Of a DNA stretch of 64,000 bases, positions 8,383-17,827 are shown piece after piece. How positions within the stretch are numbered: position 1 is the stretch's first letter; each line of letters begins with the position of its first letter. A program made the translations under genes and the position numbers. The notes below the pieces were generated by a model. That model made no database searches. It was not told the DNA's origin and saw nothing but the letters and a program-made list of their open reading frames with translations. The DNA is taken from NCBI GenBank assembly GCA_041913505.1, contig JAYSFC010000002.1:1-64000 (forward strand). The letters are read 5' to 3'. The stretch is from JAYSFC01 sp041913505. Its GTDB lineage: Bacteria > Pseudomonadota > Gammaproteobacteria > Burkholderiales > Burkholderiaceae_C.

Positions 8383-9709
8383 GGTCGTTGTGTTCGGTAT
8401 CTTGCAGCGCAATGGCCGCGAGCGGCAGGGTGATGGTGACCTCGGCGCCGCCCTCGGGCCGGTTGCGCGCCACCACGCTGCCGCCAAGGGTGCGTGCCAC
8501 GTTCATCGCCAGGAACAGTCCCACACCGCCGCCGGGGCGGCCCTTGGTGGAAAGGTAGGGCGTGCCAAACTGCGAGAGGATGGCGGGCGCGAAGCCGGGC
8601 CCCTGGTCCGTGACGGTGATGCGCAGCGCATCCGGGTCCTGCGCAGCCGTCATACCGACCCAGCGCGGGGACGCGTCACGCGCATTGTCCAACACATTGA
8701 AAACCATTTGCTGCAGCGTGGCATCGGAGACCATGGGGCTGTCGGTCGCGACATGGTTCTCGTAGACGAAGGTGTCCACCGAGCGCGTGGCCCGCCAGTC
8801 GCGCGCGAGCGCATCGAGGAAATGGCACACCGTGGTCTGGGCCGAGGCCTCGCCGCGCGTTTCGCCGGCCGACAGCAGGATGCCGCTCACGATGGTTTTG
8901 CAGCGCTGCACCTGGGTCTGCATCTCGGCGATCTCTTCCTGCAGCACCGCGTCTTTGGCGAGCGCAGGCTCGCGGCGCCAGTCGCCCAGGATGACGGCCA
9001 TGGTCGCCAGTGGCGTGCCGAGCTCGTGGGCTGCGCCCGAGGCCAGCAGGCCCATGCGCACGATGTGCTCCTCCTCGGCGGCGCGCTGGCGCACGGCGGC
9101 CAGGCGCGCATCGCGCTGGCGCAGGGTGCGGCTGATGCGCGTGATGAAGACCACGAGCAGGATGGCGTTGAGCACGAAGCACACGAGCAGGCCCAGCACA
9201 TAGGGGCTGGCCAGGCCCTGGTGCATGTCGGCGGCAAGCGGCAGGGGCAAGCGGTGCTCGGCCAGCACGGCGACGCAGGCTGCCGTGGCGGCCACGATGG
9301 ACCAGATGTAGCCACCGCGCAGCAGCATGGCGCCCACGGCGATTTGCAGCAGGTACAGGAACACGAAGGGGTTGCTGGTGCCGCCGCTCAGGTAGAGCTG
9401 CGCCGTGAGCACCGCCACGTCCACGAGCAGTGCGAGGAACATCTCCACGTTGCGCACGCCGCGCCCTGTGCGCCAGCGCAGCAGGCTCACGATGTTGAAT
9501 ACCACGAGGCAGCCGGCCACGGTGAGCATCTCGCGCAGCGGCAGTGGCATGCGCAGGCTGTAGTGGGCTGCTTCGATGGTGAAGACCTGCCCGATCACCG
9601 CGATCCAGCGCAGCTGGATCAGTTGGTGCAGGTTCTTGAGGCCGGCCGCTGCGTTGGCCGAATGGGCGTTGCGGGGAGGGCGGGCCGGGATTTCAGCGCT
9701 GCTGCTCAT
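8372..9709 (-). CDS. regB: Redox sensor histidine kinase, RegB/PrrB family
   Basis: A 445-aa membrane sensor kinase with about six transmembrane segments (residues 33-195). The quinone-linked signature GGTSNPF is at 109-115. The H-box is H228 (ASGAAHELGTPL). A cysteine, C270 (QVQRCK), lies 42 residues later, close to the spacing of the redox-active cysteine in Rhodobacter RegB. The ATPase domain contains N (DNARDASP) and G boxes (DQGPGF, GGGVGL). The start at 9709 (MSSSAEIP) is chosen over upstream in-frame codons because those lie inside the SURF1 gene; a GTG a few codons earlier is possible. It overlaps SURF1 by 17 bp and regA by 11 bp. Confidence 0.92.
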   Translation of the reverse strand: MSSSAEIPARPPRNAHSANAAAGLKNLHQLIQLRWIAVIGQVFTIEAAHYSLRMPLPLREMLTVAGCLVVFNIVSLLRWRTGRGVRNVEMFLALLVDVAVLTAQLYLSGGTSNPFVFLYLLQIAVGAMLLRGGYIWSIVAATAACVAVLAEHRLPLPLAADMHQGLASPYVLGLLVCFVLNAILLVVFITRISRTLRQRDARLAAVRQRAAEEEHIVRMGLLASGAAHELGTPLATMAVILGDWRREPALAKDAVLQEEIAEMQTQVQRCKTIVSGILLSAGETRGEASAQTTVCHFLDALARDWRATRSVDTFVYENHVATDSPMVSDATLQQMVFNVLDNARDASPRWVGMTAAQDPDALRITVTDQGPGFAPAILSQFGTPYLSTKGRPGGGVGLFLAMNVARTLGGSVVARNRPEGGAEVTITLPLAAIALQDTEHNDHGR

Positions 9710-10529
9710 CAAGGGGTGTGTCACGGGCGGCTCGCAGCCGAAGCTCGTAGCGTGCCACAAGCACGAATGCCCCCGCAACCAAAAGCGCAAGCCCATACCA
9801 CGTGAGCGCGTAGGCCAGGTGGCTGTTGGGGAAGCGCACCACGGTCAGGCCAGGCCGGGGCCAGGGGCCCTCGTTGGCTGCGGGCGCAGTCGCCAGGGTG
9901 GCCGGGCTGGCGCCGGGCATGCCCGCGTCTATGAAGAAGGGCGCTGCGTGTGCAAGGCCCTGGGCCTGGGCGATGGCCGCCACGTCGCGCGAGTGCCAGC
10001 GTTGTTGAGCGGGATCGTTGCGGCGCAGAAAGCCGCCGCCTGGCTCGCTCAAGCGCAGCAGGCCTTCGACGGACACGTTTTCTGCAGCCGGGGTGCTGCC
10101 CGCCGCGGGCAGCCATTGGGCGCGCTGGGCCTGCGGAATGAAGCCGCGATTGACCAGCACCTGGGTGCCGTCGGCCATCTGCAGCGGGGTCAGCACCCAG
10201 AAGCCCGCGCCCAGCTCGGTGGTGGCCTGGGTCAGCACGGTCTGGCCCGCCAGCCACCGGCCCTGGGCGCGCACGGGCAGGTATTCGTAGCCGGCTGCGT
10301 CGATGCGCGGCCACTCGGCGGGGACGGGAAGAGGCACGGGTGCGGCTTGCAGCCGCTGCGTGACCCGCGCGATGAGGTCCAGCTTCCAGGCGCGGCGTTG
10401 CACCTGCCAGGTGCCCAGGGCGGCGAAGCCCAGAAACAAGGCGATGCCCGCCAGGGCGAGCACCGCCATCGTGAGGTTGGAGTGCGGGCGCTGGCGGCCC
10501 GCGTCTCCTGGGGGGGCGTGGGGGGTCAA
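9693..10529 (-). CDS. SURF1-family cytochrome oxidase assembly protein
   Basis: A SURF1-like protein with an N-terminal membrane helix (MAVLALAGIALFLGFAALG), the family motif LGTWQVQRRAWK just after it, a periplasmic domain with VLVNRGFIP, and a C-terminal helix (YALTWYGLALLVAGAFVLVARY). SURF1 proteins help insert heme a into haem-copper oxidases of the A family. Here the gene directly follows cyoD of a quinol oxidase. The start shown is a TTG that overlaps the cyoD stop (TTGA); the first in-frame ATG is at 10469 and would also leave the first helix intact, so the true start is uncertain. Confidence 0.88.
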   Translation of the reverse strand: MTPHAPPGDAGRQRPHSNLTMAVLALAGIALFLGFAALGTWQVQRRAWKLDLIARVTQRLQAAPVPLPVPAEWPRIDAAGYEYLPVRAQGRWLAGQTVLTQATTELGAGFWVLTPLQMADGTQVLVNRGFIPQAQRAQWLPAAGSTPAAENVSVEGLLRLSEPGGGFLRRNDPAQQRWHSRDVAAIAQAQGLAHAAPFFIDAGMPGASPATLATAPAANEGPWPRPGLTVVRFPNSHLAYALTWYGLALLVAGAFVLVARYELRLRAARDTPLDEQQR

Positions 10530-10954
10530 GGCGCCTGGTGGTGTTCGGCGCCCTGGTGCATGCCGGGCAGCGGAGGATGCTCGGGCATCATGTTGGCGTT
10601 CATGTGAAACATGACCCACAGCGTGCCGGCAATCCCGACCGCCACGAAGATCAGCGTGAAGACGGTCGAGAGCATGGTCCAGCCGCCTTCGAGCTTGCCG
10701 TTCATGTGCAGGAAGCAGACCATGTGCACCAGGATCTGCAGGACGGCAAAGCCACCGAGCACGAGCACCGCCGTGTTGCGGTCCGCAATCACCTTGGACA
10801 TGACGAGCCAGAACGGAATCGCCGTGAGGATAATGGACAAGATGAAGCCGACCATGTAGCCCGAGAACGTGCTGTGCGGGCCCTCGTCGTGGTGGTGATC
10901 GTCATGCCCGGCGTGAGCTGCGTGCGAATGCGAGTTGTGTGCGTGTGCGCTCAT
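10526..10954 (-). CDS. cyoD: Cytochrome bo3 ubiquinol oxidase subunit IV (CyoD)
   Basis: A 142-aa protein with three membrane helices (about residues 30-50, 60-83, 93-115), matching CyoD. The N-terminal 27 residues and the C-terminal 20 are rich in histidine, more than in E. coli CyoD; a metal-buffering role is possible but not shown. Its ATG directly follows the cyoC stop. Subunit IV assists assembly and copper binding of the oxidase. Confidence 0.93.
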   Translation of the reverse strand: MSAHAHNSHSHAAHAGHDDHHHDEGPHSTFSGYMVGFILSIILTAIPFWLVMSKVIADRNTAVLVLGGFAVLQILVHMVCFLHMNGKLEGGWTMLSTVFTLIFVAVGIAGTLWVMFHMNANMMPEHPPLPGMHQGAEHHQAP

Positions 10955-11590
10955 TTACAGCACCCCCATCAGGTACACAAAGGTGAAAACGCCGATCCAG
11001 ACCACATCCAGGAAGTGCCAGAACATGGACAGGCACATCAGGCGCCGGTTGTTCTCGGGGATCAGCCCATGCTTGCCAATCTGGACCATCAACACCACCA
11101 GCCAGATGAGGCCGAAGGTGACGTGCAGACCGTGGGTGCCCACCAGCGTGAAGAAAGCCGACAGGAAGGCACTGCGCTGCGGGCCTGCGCCCTGGTGCAG
11201 CAGGTGTGCGAATTCGTACAGCTCCAGGCCCAGGAAGCACAGGCCAAAAAGTCCGGTCACGGCCAGCCACAGCAGTGTGCCCTTCACGTCGCCCAGCTGC
11301 TTGCGCAGCATGGCAAAGCCGAAGGTGATGGAAGACAGCAGCAGGAATGCCGTGTTGATGGCCACCAGGGTGAGGTCGAACAACTGCGCGCCCGTGGGGC
11401 CCGCCGCATAGCTGCGGCCCAGCACGCCGTAGGTGGCAAACAGGGCGGCGAAGATGAGGCAGTCGCTCATCAGGTAGAGCCAGAAGCCCAGCGCCGTACC
11501 GTTGGGCGGATGGGGTTCGTGCGCGAGGTGGTACTCGCGAGGGGCCAGGGCGCCTGCTGCGGCGCCAGCTTGGATGCGGATGTCAGACAT
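10955..11590 (-). CDS. cyoC: Cytochrome bo3 ubiquinol oxidase subunit III (CyoC)
   Basis: A 211-aa protein with five membrane helices, matching Cyo[24 protein letters not shown] near the N-terminus and [14 protein letters not shown] in the middle are conserved in haem-copper oxidase subunit III. The ATG at 11590 gives an 8-bp overlap with cyoB; an in-frame ATG 39 nt further upstream lies inside cyoB and is less likely. Subunit III stabilises the catalytic subunit and the proton path. Confidence 0.93.
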   Translation of the reverse strand: MSDIRIQAGAAAGALAPREYHLAHEPHPPNGTALGFWLYLMSDCLIFAALFATYGVLGRSYAAGPTGAQLFDLTLVAINTAFLLLSSITFGFAMLRKQLGDVKGTLLWLAVTGLFGLCFLGLELYEFAHLLHQGAGPQRSAFLSAFFTLVGTHGLHVTFGLIWLVVLMVQIGKHGLIPENNRRLMCLSMFWHFLDVVWIGVFTFVYLMGVL

Positions 11591-13583
11591 GGCGGGCCAG
11601 TTGGAGTGTGCGGGCTTCTTCCGTGGCAATCACTTCGGATGCGGGGATGTAGAAGTCACGCTTGTAGTTGAAGGTGTGGATGATGGAAGCCAGCAGCAGG
11701 GCGGCGAACGACACGCCTGCGAGCAGCCACATGTGCCAGATCAGTGCAAAGCCGACGACCAGCGCAAGACCGGAGATGATCACCCCAGCCCCCGTGTTGG
11801 CGGGCATGTGGATGGACTGGAAGCCCTTCAGCGGACGCTGGTAGCCGTGCTTCTTCATGTCCCACCAGGCGTCGATCTCGTGCGCCACGGGGGTGAAGGC
11901 GAAGTTGTATTGCGGCGGGGGCGAGGAGGTGGCCCACTCCAGCGTGCGCGCGTCCCAGGGGTCGCCCGTCACGTCGCGCAGCTGTTCGCGGCGCAGGTAG
12001 CTGACCACGAGCTGGATCAGGAAGCTCGCGATACCCAGTGCGATCAGCGCCGCGCCGCAGGCGGCGATGACGAACCAGATCTGCAGCGAGGGGTCCTCGA
12101 AGTGGTTCACGCGGCGCGTCGCGCCCATCAGGCCCACGATGTACAGCGGCGTGAACGCGACCCAGAAGCCCACCAGCCAGAACCAGAACGAGCACTTGCC
12201 CCAGAACTCGTCGAGCTTGTAGCCGAAGGCCTTGGGGAACCAGTAGTTGATGCCCGCGAACACGGCGAACACCACGCCGCCAATGATCACGTTGTGGAAG
12301 TGGGCGATCAGGAACAGGCTGTTGTGCAGCACGAAGTCGGCCGGGGGCACGGCCAGCAGCACGCCGGTCATGCCGCCAATGGCGAAGGTGCACATGAAGC
12401 CCACCGTCCACAGCATGGGCACGTTGAAGCGGATGCGGCCCTTGTACATGGTGAACAGCCAGTTGAAGATCTTCGCGCCCGTGGGGATCGAGATGATCAT
12501 CGTCGTGATGCCGAAGAAGGTGTTCACGCTCGCGCCCGAGCCCATGGTGAAGAAGTGGTGCAGCCACACCAGGTAGGACAGGATGGTGATACACACCGTG
12601 GCGTACACCATGGAGGTGTAGCCGAACAGGCGCTTCTTGCTGAACGTGGCCACGATCTCCGAATACACGCCGAAGGCCGGCAGCACGAGGATGTACACCT
12701 CGGGGTGGCCCCAGATCCAGATCAGGTTCACGTACAGCATGGCGTTGCCGCCCAGGTCGTTCGTGAAGAAGTTGGTGCCGACATAGCGGTCCAGCGACAT
12801 CAGCACCAGCGCGGCCGTCAGGACGGGGAAGGTGGCCACGATGAGCGCGTTGGTGCACAGGGCGGTCCAGGTGAACACGGGCATCTTCATGAGGTTCATG
12901 CCCGGCGCGCGCATCTTGATGATGGTGACGATCAGGTTGATGCCCGATAAGGTGGTCCCCACGCCCGCGATCTGCAGGCCCCAGATGTAATAGTCCAGCC
13001 CCACACCGGGGTCCTGCGCCCCGAGGTTCGACAGCGCCAGCCAGCCCGAGGTGGAGAACTCGCCCAGGAACAGCGAGAGCATCACCAGCACGGCGCCGCC
13101 CGTCGTCATCCAGAAGCTGAAGTTGTTGAGGAACGGGAACGACACGTCGCGTGCGCCGATCTGCAGCGGCACGAGGTAGTTCATCAGGCCCGTGACGAAG
13201 GGCATGGCCACGAAGAAGATCATGATCACGCCGTGGGCCGTGAAGATCTGGTCGTAGTGGTGCGGCGGCAGGTAGCCCAGGTTATCGCCGAAGGCCATGG
13301 ACTGCTGCAGGCGCATCATCGCCGCGTCGGCGAAGCCGCGCAGGAACATGACCAAGCCCAGGATCATGTACATGATGCCGATCTTCTTGTGGTCGATGCT
13401 GCAGATCCAGTCGCGCCACAGCGGCGTCCACAGGCGGAACTTCGTGAGGGCGGCCAGCACAACCAGGCCGCCCAGCACCACCGCGATGAAGGTCCACAGC
13501 ACGATGGGCTCGTGCGCCATCGGGATGGAGTCCCAGGTGATGCGGCCCAACAGCCAGTGGGCTGGGGTAGTTTGCTCAGACAT
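11583..13583 (-). CDS. cyoB: Cytochrome bo3 ubiquinol oxidase subunit I (CyoB)
   Basis: A 666-aa catalytic subunit, close in length to E. coli CyoB (663). It holds the haem and CuB ligands in [26 protein letters not shown] and [13 protein letters not shown], and the D-channel region near [15 protein letters not shown]. About 15 membrane helices are present. It reduces O2 to water using ubiquinol and pumps protons. The close match to the E. coli quinol oxidase, and the lack of a CuA site in the neighbouring subunit II, support a bo3-type quinol oxidase over a cytochrome c oxidase. Confidence 0.97.
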   Translation of the reverse strand: MSEQTTPAHWLLGRITWDSIPMAHEPIVLWTFIAVVLGGLVVLAALTKFRLWTPLWRDWICSIDHKKIGIMYMILGLVMFLRGFADAAMMRLQQSMAFGDNLGYLPPHHYDQIFTAHGVIMIFFVAMPFVTGLMNYLVPLQIGARDVSFPFLNNFSFWMTTGGAVLVMLSLFLGEFSTSGWLALSNLGAQDPGVGLDYYIWGLQIAGVGTTLSGINLIVTIIKMRAPGMNLMKMPVFTWTALCTNALIVATFPVLTAALVLMSLDRYVGTNFFTNDLGGNAMLYVNLIWIWGHPEVYILVLPAFGVYSEIVATFSKKRLFGYTSMVYATVCITILSYLVWLHHFFTMGSGASVNTFFGITTMIISIPTGAKIFNWLFTMYKGRIRFNVPMLWTVGFMCTFAIGGMTGVLLAVPPADFVLHNSLFLIAHFHNVIIGGVVFAVFAGINYWFPKAFGYKLDEFWGKCSFWFWLVGFWVAFTPLYIVGLMGATRRVNHFEDPSLQIWFVIAACGAALIALGIASFLIQLVVSYLRREQLRDVTGDPWDARTLEWATSSPPPQYNFAFTPVAHEIDAWWDMKKHGYQRPLKGFQSIHMPANTGAGVIISGLALVVGFALIWHMWLLAGVSFAALLLASIIHTFNYKRDFYIPASEVIATEEARTLQLARHV

Positions 13584-13644
13584 ATCGAATTCTCTTGGCT
13601 AGTGGACCGGTCGCCGGCGCGTGCCCGCTCCCGGTCCGTCAAAC

Positions 13645-14691
13645 TCACTGTTGGGTGGAGGCTCCGGGGGCGGCAGAGGGCTGCAGGGCGGCCAGAATCT
13701 GCGCTGCGTTGCCTGCCGTGCAGACGTCCTGGGGCAGGTTCAGGCCTGCGGCCTTCAGGTAGGCCTCGCCGCCTTGGGCATCGATGGCCATCACGTGATG
13801 CATGCACAGCTTGCCGTCCTCGACGCAGCGGTTGAGCACCTTGCCGTACAGGCCTTCTTCCACGGTGGAGAAGCGCTGCACGGGGTCACGCTGGCTGGGC
13901 TTGGCCAGCGTGAGGTAGGTGGCGCTGTCGAGCGGCTTGCCTTCCTGCTTGGCTTTGAGCACCCACTGGGCGAAGTCCGCATCGCTCAGGCCGTGGAACT
14001 TGAACGTCATGCCCGAGAAGCCCGCGCCGCTGTAGTGCGATGCCAGGCCCTGGAACACGCCGGGCTTGTTGATGACCGCGTTGAGCTCGGTCTGCATGCC
14101 GGGCATGGCATAGATCATGCCGGCCAGGTCGGGCACGTAGAACGCGTTCATGGTCGAGGTGGCCGTGAGCTTGAAGCGGATCGGACGGTCCACGGGGGCG
14201 GCCAGCTCGTTCACGGTGGCGATGCCCTGCTCGGGGTAGAAAAACAGCCATTTCCAGTCCATGGCTACCACCTGCACCTCCAGGGGCTTCACGTCGGCGG
14301 CCACGGGGCGGTGGGCGTCGATGCGGTCCAGGGGGCGGTAGGGATCGAGCTTGTGGGTCGTGATCCAGGTGAGGGCCCCCAGCGCGATGATGATCAAGAG
14401 CGGCACGGTCCAGATCACCAGCTCCAGCGTGGTGGAGTGATGCCAGTCGGGGTCGTACTCGGCCTCGGTGTTGCCTTGGCGGTATTTCCAGGCGAAGAGG
14501 AGCGTGAGCAGGATCACCGGCACGATGATGATCAGCATCAGCAGGGTGGCCGTGACGACCAACTGGCCCTGCTGGGCGGCGACGTCGCCGGCCGGGTTGA
14601 GTACGACGGCCTTGCTGCAGCCGGCGAGGCCGGCTGTCAGGGCGGCCGCGGCAAGCCAGGCAGGCCCGCGGAGTTCCTTGGTTTTTAGCAT
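13645..14691 (-). CDS. cyoA: Cytochrome bo3 ubiquinol oxidase subunit II (CyoA)
   Basis: A 348-aa lipoprotein: a signal sequence ends at the lipobox LAGC with C25 as the lipidated residue. Two membrane helices (about 40-65 and 85-110) are followed by the cupredoxin-like periplasmic domain, which lacks the CuA ligand set and keeps the WKWLFFYPEQGIATVNELA segment typical of quinol oxidases. The C-terminus beyond residue 290 has four cysteines and is longer than in E. coli CyoA. It is first in the operon cyoABCD-surf1-regBA, 61 bp ahead of cyoB. Confidence 0.95.
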   Translation of the reverse strand: MLKTKELRGPAWLAAAALTAGLAGCSKAVVLNPAGDVAAQQGQLVVTATLLMLIIIVPVILLTLLFAWKYRQGNTEAEYDPDWHHSTTLELVIWTVPLLIIIALGALTWITTHKLDPYRPLDRIDAHRPVAADVKPLEVQVVAMDWKWLFFYPEQGIATVNELAAPVDRPIRFKLTATSTMNAFYVPDLAGMIYAMPGMQTELNAVINKPGVFQGLASHYSGAGFSGMTFKFHGLSDADFAQWVLKAKQEGKPLDSATYLTLAKPSQRDPVQRFSTVEEGLYGKVLNRCVEDGKLCMHHVMAIDAQGGEAYLKAAGLNLPQDVCTAGNAAQILAALQPSAAPGASTQQ

Positions 14692-14778
14692 GCTAGGGGC
14701 GCGACAAAGGGCGTTTTTAGGGGTAAACGCGAGTGACTGAACGCGCCGAATGTAATGCGGCTAGCTATTTTGTCGATT

Positions 14779-14850
14779 GGACATTTTGTCCAGGGTCAAA
14801 GAGCTATGGGTCAAAAGGGGTGGTGCGCCAGATGGTCGAGATGGGTCAAG
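14779..14850. promoter_or_regulatory. Candidate operator: inverted repeat and three GGGTCAA repeats
   Basis: In the 281-bp gap between divergent cyoA and the MFS gene, GGACA-TTT-TGTCC is a perfect inverted repeat at 14779-14791. GGGTCAA then occurs three times at 14793, 14808 and 14843 (TTGACCC read toward cyoA). A regulator or overlapping minus-strand -35 elements could use these; no well-spaced -10 was found, and no FNR-type TTGAT-N4-ATCAA box. Function is unknown. Confidence 0.4.
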
Positions 14851-14972
14851 GAAGGCTCTGTCGGGTCTTGACAATCAGGGTTTTCCGCTGGCGCCCATGG
14901 TGAAAGCGCACTTGTGGGGCTGGGGGCTTGCGTGTAGAACGGAGCCGTGTCAGTCAGTCAAGGAGCAATCGT

Positions 14973-16307
14973 ATGAACGGCCACGGTTCTGCGGCACTTC
15001 CTGTGCCGGGCTTTGAGGGTGCGGGGTCTCTCGCACGGGCGCACACGGATGAAGATGTGACGCCCAGTGAAATCGCCGTGGGTGTGATCATTGGACGGTC
15101 GTCCGAGTACTTCGATTTCTTCGTATTCGGCATCGCGAGCGTCCTGGTCTTTCCGACCCTGCTGTTTCCCTTTCTTTCGCGCCTGGAGGGCACGCTGATG
15201 GCCTTTGCCATCTTTGCCCTGGCCTTCGTGGCCCGGCCCCTGGGCACGGCCATTTCGATGGCCGTGCAGCGGCGCTGGGGGCGGGGCACCAAGCTCACGA
15301 TGGCGCTGTTCCTGCTCGGGGCCTGCACGGCGGGCATGGCCTTCCTGCCCAGTTACCACTCCGTGGGCGCTGCCGCCATCGTGGCGATCGTGATCCTGCG
15401 CTTCGGCCAGGGCCTGGCCCTGGGCGGTACCTGGGACGGCCTGCCGTCGCTGCTGGCCATGGCGGCGCCGCCGGAGCGCCGCGGCTGGTACGCCATGATC
15501 GGCCAGCTGGGCGCGCCGGTGGGCTTCGTGATGGCGGCCAGCCTGTTTGCCTACCTGTACAGCAGCCTGAGCGCGGAGGAGTTCCTCGAGTGGGGCTGGC
15601 GTTACCCGTTCTTCGTGGCGTTCGCCATCAACGTGGTGGCGCTGTTCGCGCGGCTGCGGCTCGTTGTGGGCCAGTCCTACGCTGAACTGCTGCAGGAGCG
15701 CGAGCTCCAGCCCGTGAGCGTCAGGCGCGTGCTGGCCGATGAGGGGCGCAACGTGCTGATCGGCGCGTTCGCCGCGCTCGCAAGCTTTGCGCTCTTTCAC
15801 CTTGTCACGGTGTTCCCGCTGTCGTGGATCGCCATGTACTCCGACCAGTCCATGACCCAGGTGCTGTGCGTGCAGATCGTGGGGGCCTTTCTCGCGGCCG
15901 GGGCCATTGTGGGCTCCGGGTGGCTGGCCGACCGGTTCGGGCGGCGCAATCTGCTGGGCTCCATGGCCGTGCTGATCGGCCTGTTCAGTTTCACGGCGCC
16001 GTGGCTGCTGGGCGAGGGCCCGGTGGGCAACAACGTGTTCCTGCTCGTGGGCTTCGTGCTGCTGGGCCTGTCGTACGGCCAGGCCTCGGGCACTGTCACG
16101 GCCAATTTCTCCGCGCAGTACCGCTACACGGGCGCGGCGCTGTCGGCGGACCTGGCCTGGCTGATCGGTGCCGCCTTCGCGCCCCTCGTGGCGCTGGGGC
16201 TGTCGGCGCGCTTTGGTCTGGGGGCGGTGTCTCTGTACCTGCTGTCGGGCGTGGTGTGCACGCTGGGGGCGCTGCGCATCAACCGGCTGATCGAGCAGCG
16301 CGACTGA
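14973..16307 (+). CDS. MFS transporter, metabolite:H+ symporter type
   Basis: A 444-aa major facilitator with about 12 membrane helices. The loop 2-3 region (residues 83-95) reads ALAFVARPLGTAI, and a second-half counterpart GWLADRFGRRNLLGS near 310-324 keeps the D-R-x-G-R-R motif; both resemble the metabolite/H+ symporter branch (ShiA, KgtP and ProP relatives). The ATG at 14973 has AAGGAG 7 nt upstream. It is divergent from cyoA and convergent with tolA, so it is probably transcribed alone. The substrate cannot be predicted. Confidence 0.85.
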   Translation: MNGHGSAALPVPGFEGAGSLARAHTDEDVTPSEIAVGVIIGRSSEYFDFFVFGIASVLVFPTLLFPFLSRLEGTLMAFAIFALAFVARPLGTAISMAVQRRWGRGTKLTMALFLLGACTAGMAFLPSYHSVGAAAIVAIVILRFGQGLALGGTWDGLPSLLAMAAPPERRGWYAMIGQLGAPVGFVMAASLFAYLYSSLSAEEFLEWGWRYPFFVAFAINVVALFARLRLVVGQSYAELLQERELQPVSVRRVLADEGRNVLIGAFAALASFALFHLVTVFPLSWIAMYSDQSMTQVLCVQIVGAFLAAGAIVGSGWLADRFGRRNLLGSMAVLIGLFSFTAPWLLGEGPVGNNVFLLVGFVLLGLSYGQASGTVTANFSAQYRYTGAALSADLAWLIGAAFAPLVALGLSARFGLGAVSLYLLSGVVCTLGALRINRLIEQRD

Positions 16308-16330
16308 GTTTTCCCGCTCAGCAAAACCCA

Positions 16331-16355
16331 AGAGGCCCGCATGCGGGCCTCTTTG
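16331..16355 (+). terminator. Intrinsic terminator between the MFS gene and tolA
   Basis: A perfect 22-bp palindrome (16331-16352, arms AGAGGCCCGCA) followed by a short T run. It lies between the convergent stops of the MFS transporter and tolA and could serve both, though the T tract favours the plus strand. Confidence 0.75.
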
Positions 16356-16370
16356 CTTAGGATGGGCGCG

Positions 16371-17348
16371 TCAGTCCTGGGGACGGAAGCCGATCTCGAG
16401 CGATGAAGGCACGCGGCCATCCACATCGCGGGGCAGGGTTTCGGTCTTGTCCAGCGCGCGCAGCACGGCTTCGTCCCAGGCCTTGTTGCCGCTCGACTGG
16501 ATGATCCGGCGGCCCACGATGGTGCCGTCGGGCGCCGCGCGCACCTCGACCACGGCGCGGGGGTTGCCCGACACCGCGTCGGGGTAGACGATATTCGGCT
16601 TGACCTTGGCCGCCACACGGCCGCCGTAGCTGCCCGAGGGGCCTGAGCTGCGCTGGGCGTTGCCCGTGGCGGTTTCTCCGCCCGTGGCGCCGGCCAGGCC
16701 CTGTATGCGGCGCAGATTGGCCTGGCGCTGATCTTCGAGGCGCTTGGCGTCGGCTTCGGCCTTGCGCTTGTCCTCGGCAAGCTTCTTCTGCTTTTCCTGT
16801 TCGGCCTTCTTCTGCTCGGCCAGCTTTTCGCGCTGTTCTTTCTCGCGCTCGGCTTTTTCCTTCTGCAGCCGTTCCTTTTTCTCCTGCTCCAGGCGCTCTT
16901 TCTTTTCCTGCTCCAGGCGCTCGCGGTGCTCTTGTTCCTTGCGCTCGCGTTCGCGCTTTTCGCGCTCCAGCTGCTGCTGGCGCTGCTTCTTTTCTTCCTC
17001 GAGCCGCTTCTTCTGGCGCTCCAGGGCGATGTCGGCCTCGCGCGTGTCGGGCTCTGCCTGGCGCGGCGGAGGAGGAGCGGGCGGCGGCGGGGCCGGAGCG
17101 GGCCGGGGGGGCTCGGGCTCCGGCGCGGGCGGCGGAGGCGGCGCAACCGGGGCGGGCGCGGCCTGCTGGGGGATGGCCGACCATAGCTCGGCCTCCACGG
17201 CGGGTTGGTCGGCGCTGGTCTTCCACTTCACGCCCCAGGTCAGCGCGCCCAGCAGGAGCGCGTGCGCGAGCACGGCCAGCGTGATGGCACGCAGGCGGCC
17301 CGGCGGGCGGGGAGGCGCAAATTGGTCGCGGTCGTTGAGGGCGTGCAT
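16371..17348 (-). CDS. tolA: Cell envelope integrity protein TolA
   Basis: A 325-aa TolA. One inner-membrane helix (about residues 22-42) leads into a proline/alanine-rich stretch (about 60-95), then a long charged coiled coil of K/E/R/Q repeats (about 105-225), and a C-terminal TonB-like domain (about 240-325) with the NIVYPDAVSGNPRAVVEVRAAPDG core. TolA spans the periplasm and couples TolQR proton flow to the outer membrane and Pal. It ends the run ybgC-tolQ-tolR-tolA; tolB and pal do not follow here. Low-complexity coding produces long shadow frames on both strands. Confidence 0.92.
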   Translation of the reverse strand: MHALNDRDQFAPPRPPGRLRAITLAVLAHALLLGALTWGVKWKTSADQPAVEAELWSAIPQQAAPAPVAPPPPPAPEPEPPRPAPAPPPPAPPPPRQAEPDTREADIALERQKKRLEEEKKQRQQQLEREKRERERKEQEHRERLEQEKKERLEQEKKERLQKEKAEREKEQREKLAEQKKAEQEKQKKLAEDKRKAEADAKRLEDQRQANLRRIQGLAGATGGETATGNAQRSSGPSGSYGGRVAAKVKPNIVYPDAVSGNPRAVVEVRAAPDGTIVGRRIIQSSGNKAWDEAVLRALDKTETLPRDVDGRVPSSLEIGFRPQD

Positions 17349-17379
17349 GTGTGGGTGGGGGATGGAGTCCGCGGGCCGG

Positions 17380-17808
17380 TCAGTTGTTCCCTTGCTTCAC
17401 GGACAGGCCCACGCGCTGCACGCCGGCGCGCTGTAGCGCGTCCATGGCCTTCACGACGGTTTCATAGGACACGGTCTTTTCCGCGGCGATGATCACGGCG
17501 GACTCGTCGGGCTGCGCCTTCTGCCAACTCAGCGCCGCATCGCCGATCTCGCGCGCCGTGAGGGTGCGCTCGGCGTCCTTGGTCTTGAAGCGCAGCGAGC
17601 CGTCCTTGGCGACGATCACCGAAGCGAAGGACTTGGGCTGGTTCTTGCTCTTGCCCACGCTGGGCACGTCGATGGCGCCCGGCGTGAGCATGGGCGCCGT
17701 CACCATGAAGATGATGAGCAGCACCAGCATCACGTCGATGAAGGGCACCATGTTGATCTCGTTCATCGAACGGCGGCGACTGCCACTGCGGGAGGCCATG
17801 GTGGGCAT
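17380..17808 (-). CDS. tolR: Tol-Pal system protein TolR (ExbD/TolR family)
   Basis: A 142-aa TolR. A short cytoplasmic tail is followed by a single membrane helix containing the conserved proton-path aspartate (NMVPFIDVMLVLLIIFMVTAP), then the periplasmic domain. The ATG at 17808 is chosen because AAGGAG lies 6 nt upstream (complement of 17815-17820); longer in-frame extensions run into tolQ. It works with TolQ as the energy-transducing motor for TolA. Confidence 0.93.
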   Translation of the reverse strand: MPTMASRSGSRRRSMNEINMVPFIDVMLVLLIIFMVTAPMLTPGAIDVPSVGKSKNQPKSFASVIVAKDGSLRFKTKDAERTLTAREIGDAALSWQKAQPDESAVIIAAEKTVSYETVVKAMDALQRAGVQRVGLSVKQGNN

Positions 17809-17827
17809 GTAGGGCTCCTTGCGCGGT

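Noticed and set aside
16744..17436. Serine/cysteine- and glycine-rich plus-strand open frame opposite tolA
   Set aside because: Low-complexity coding of the TolA coiled coil produces long open shadows; no start signal or motif supports it.
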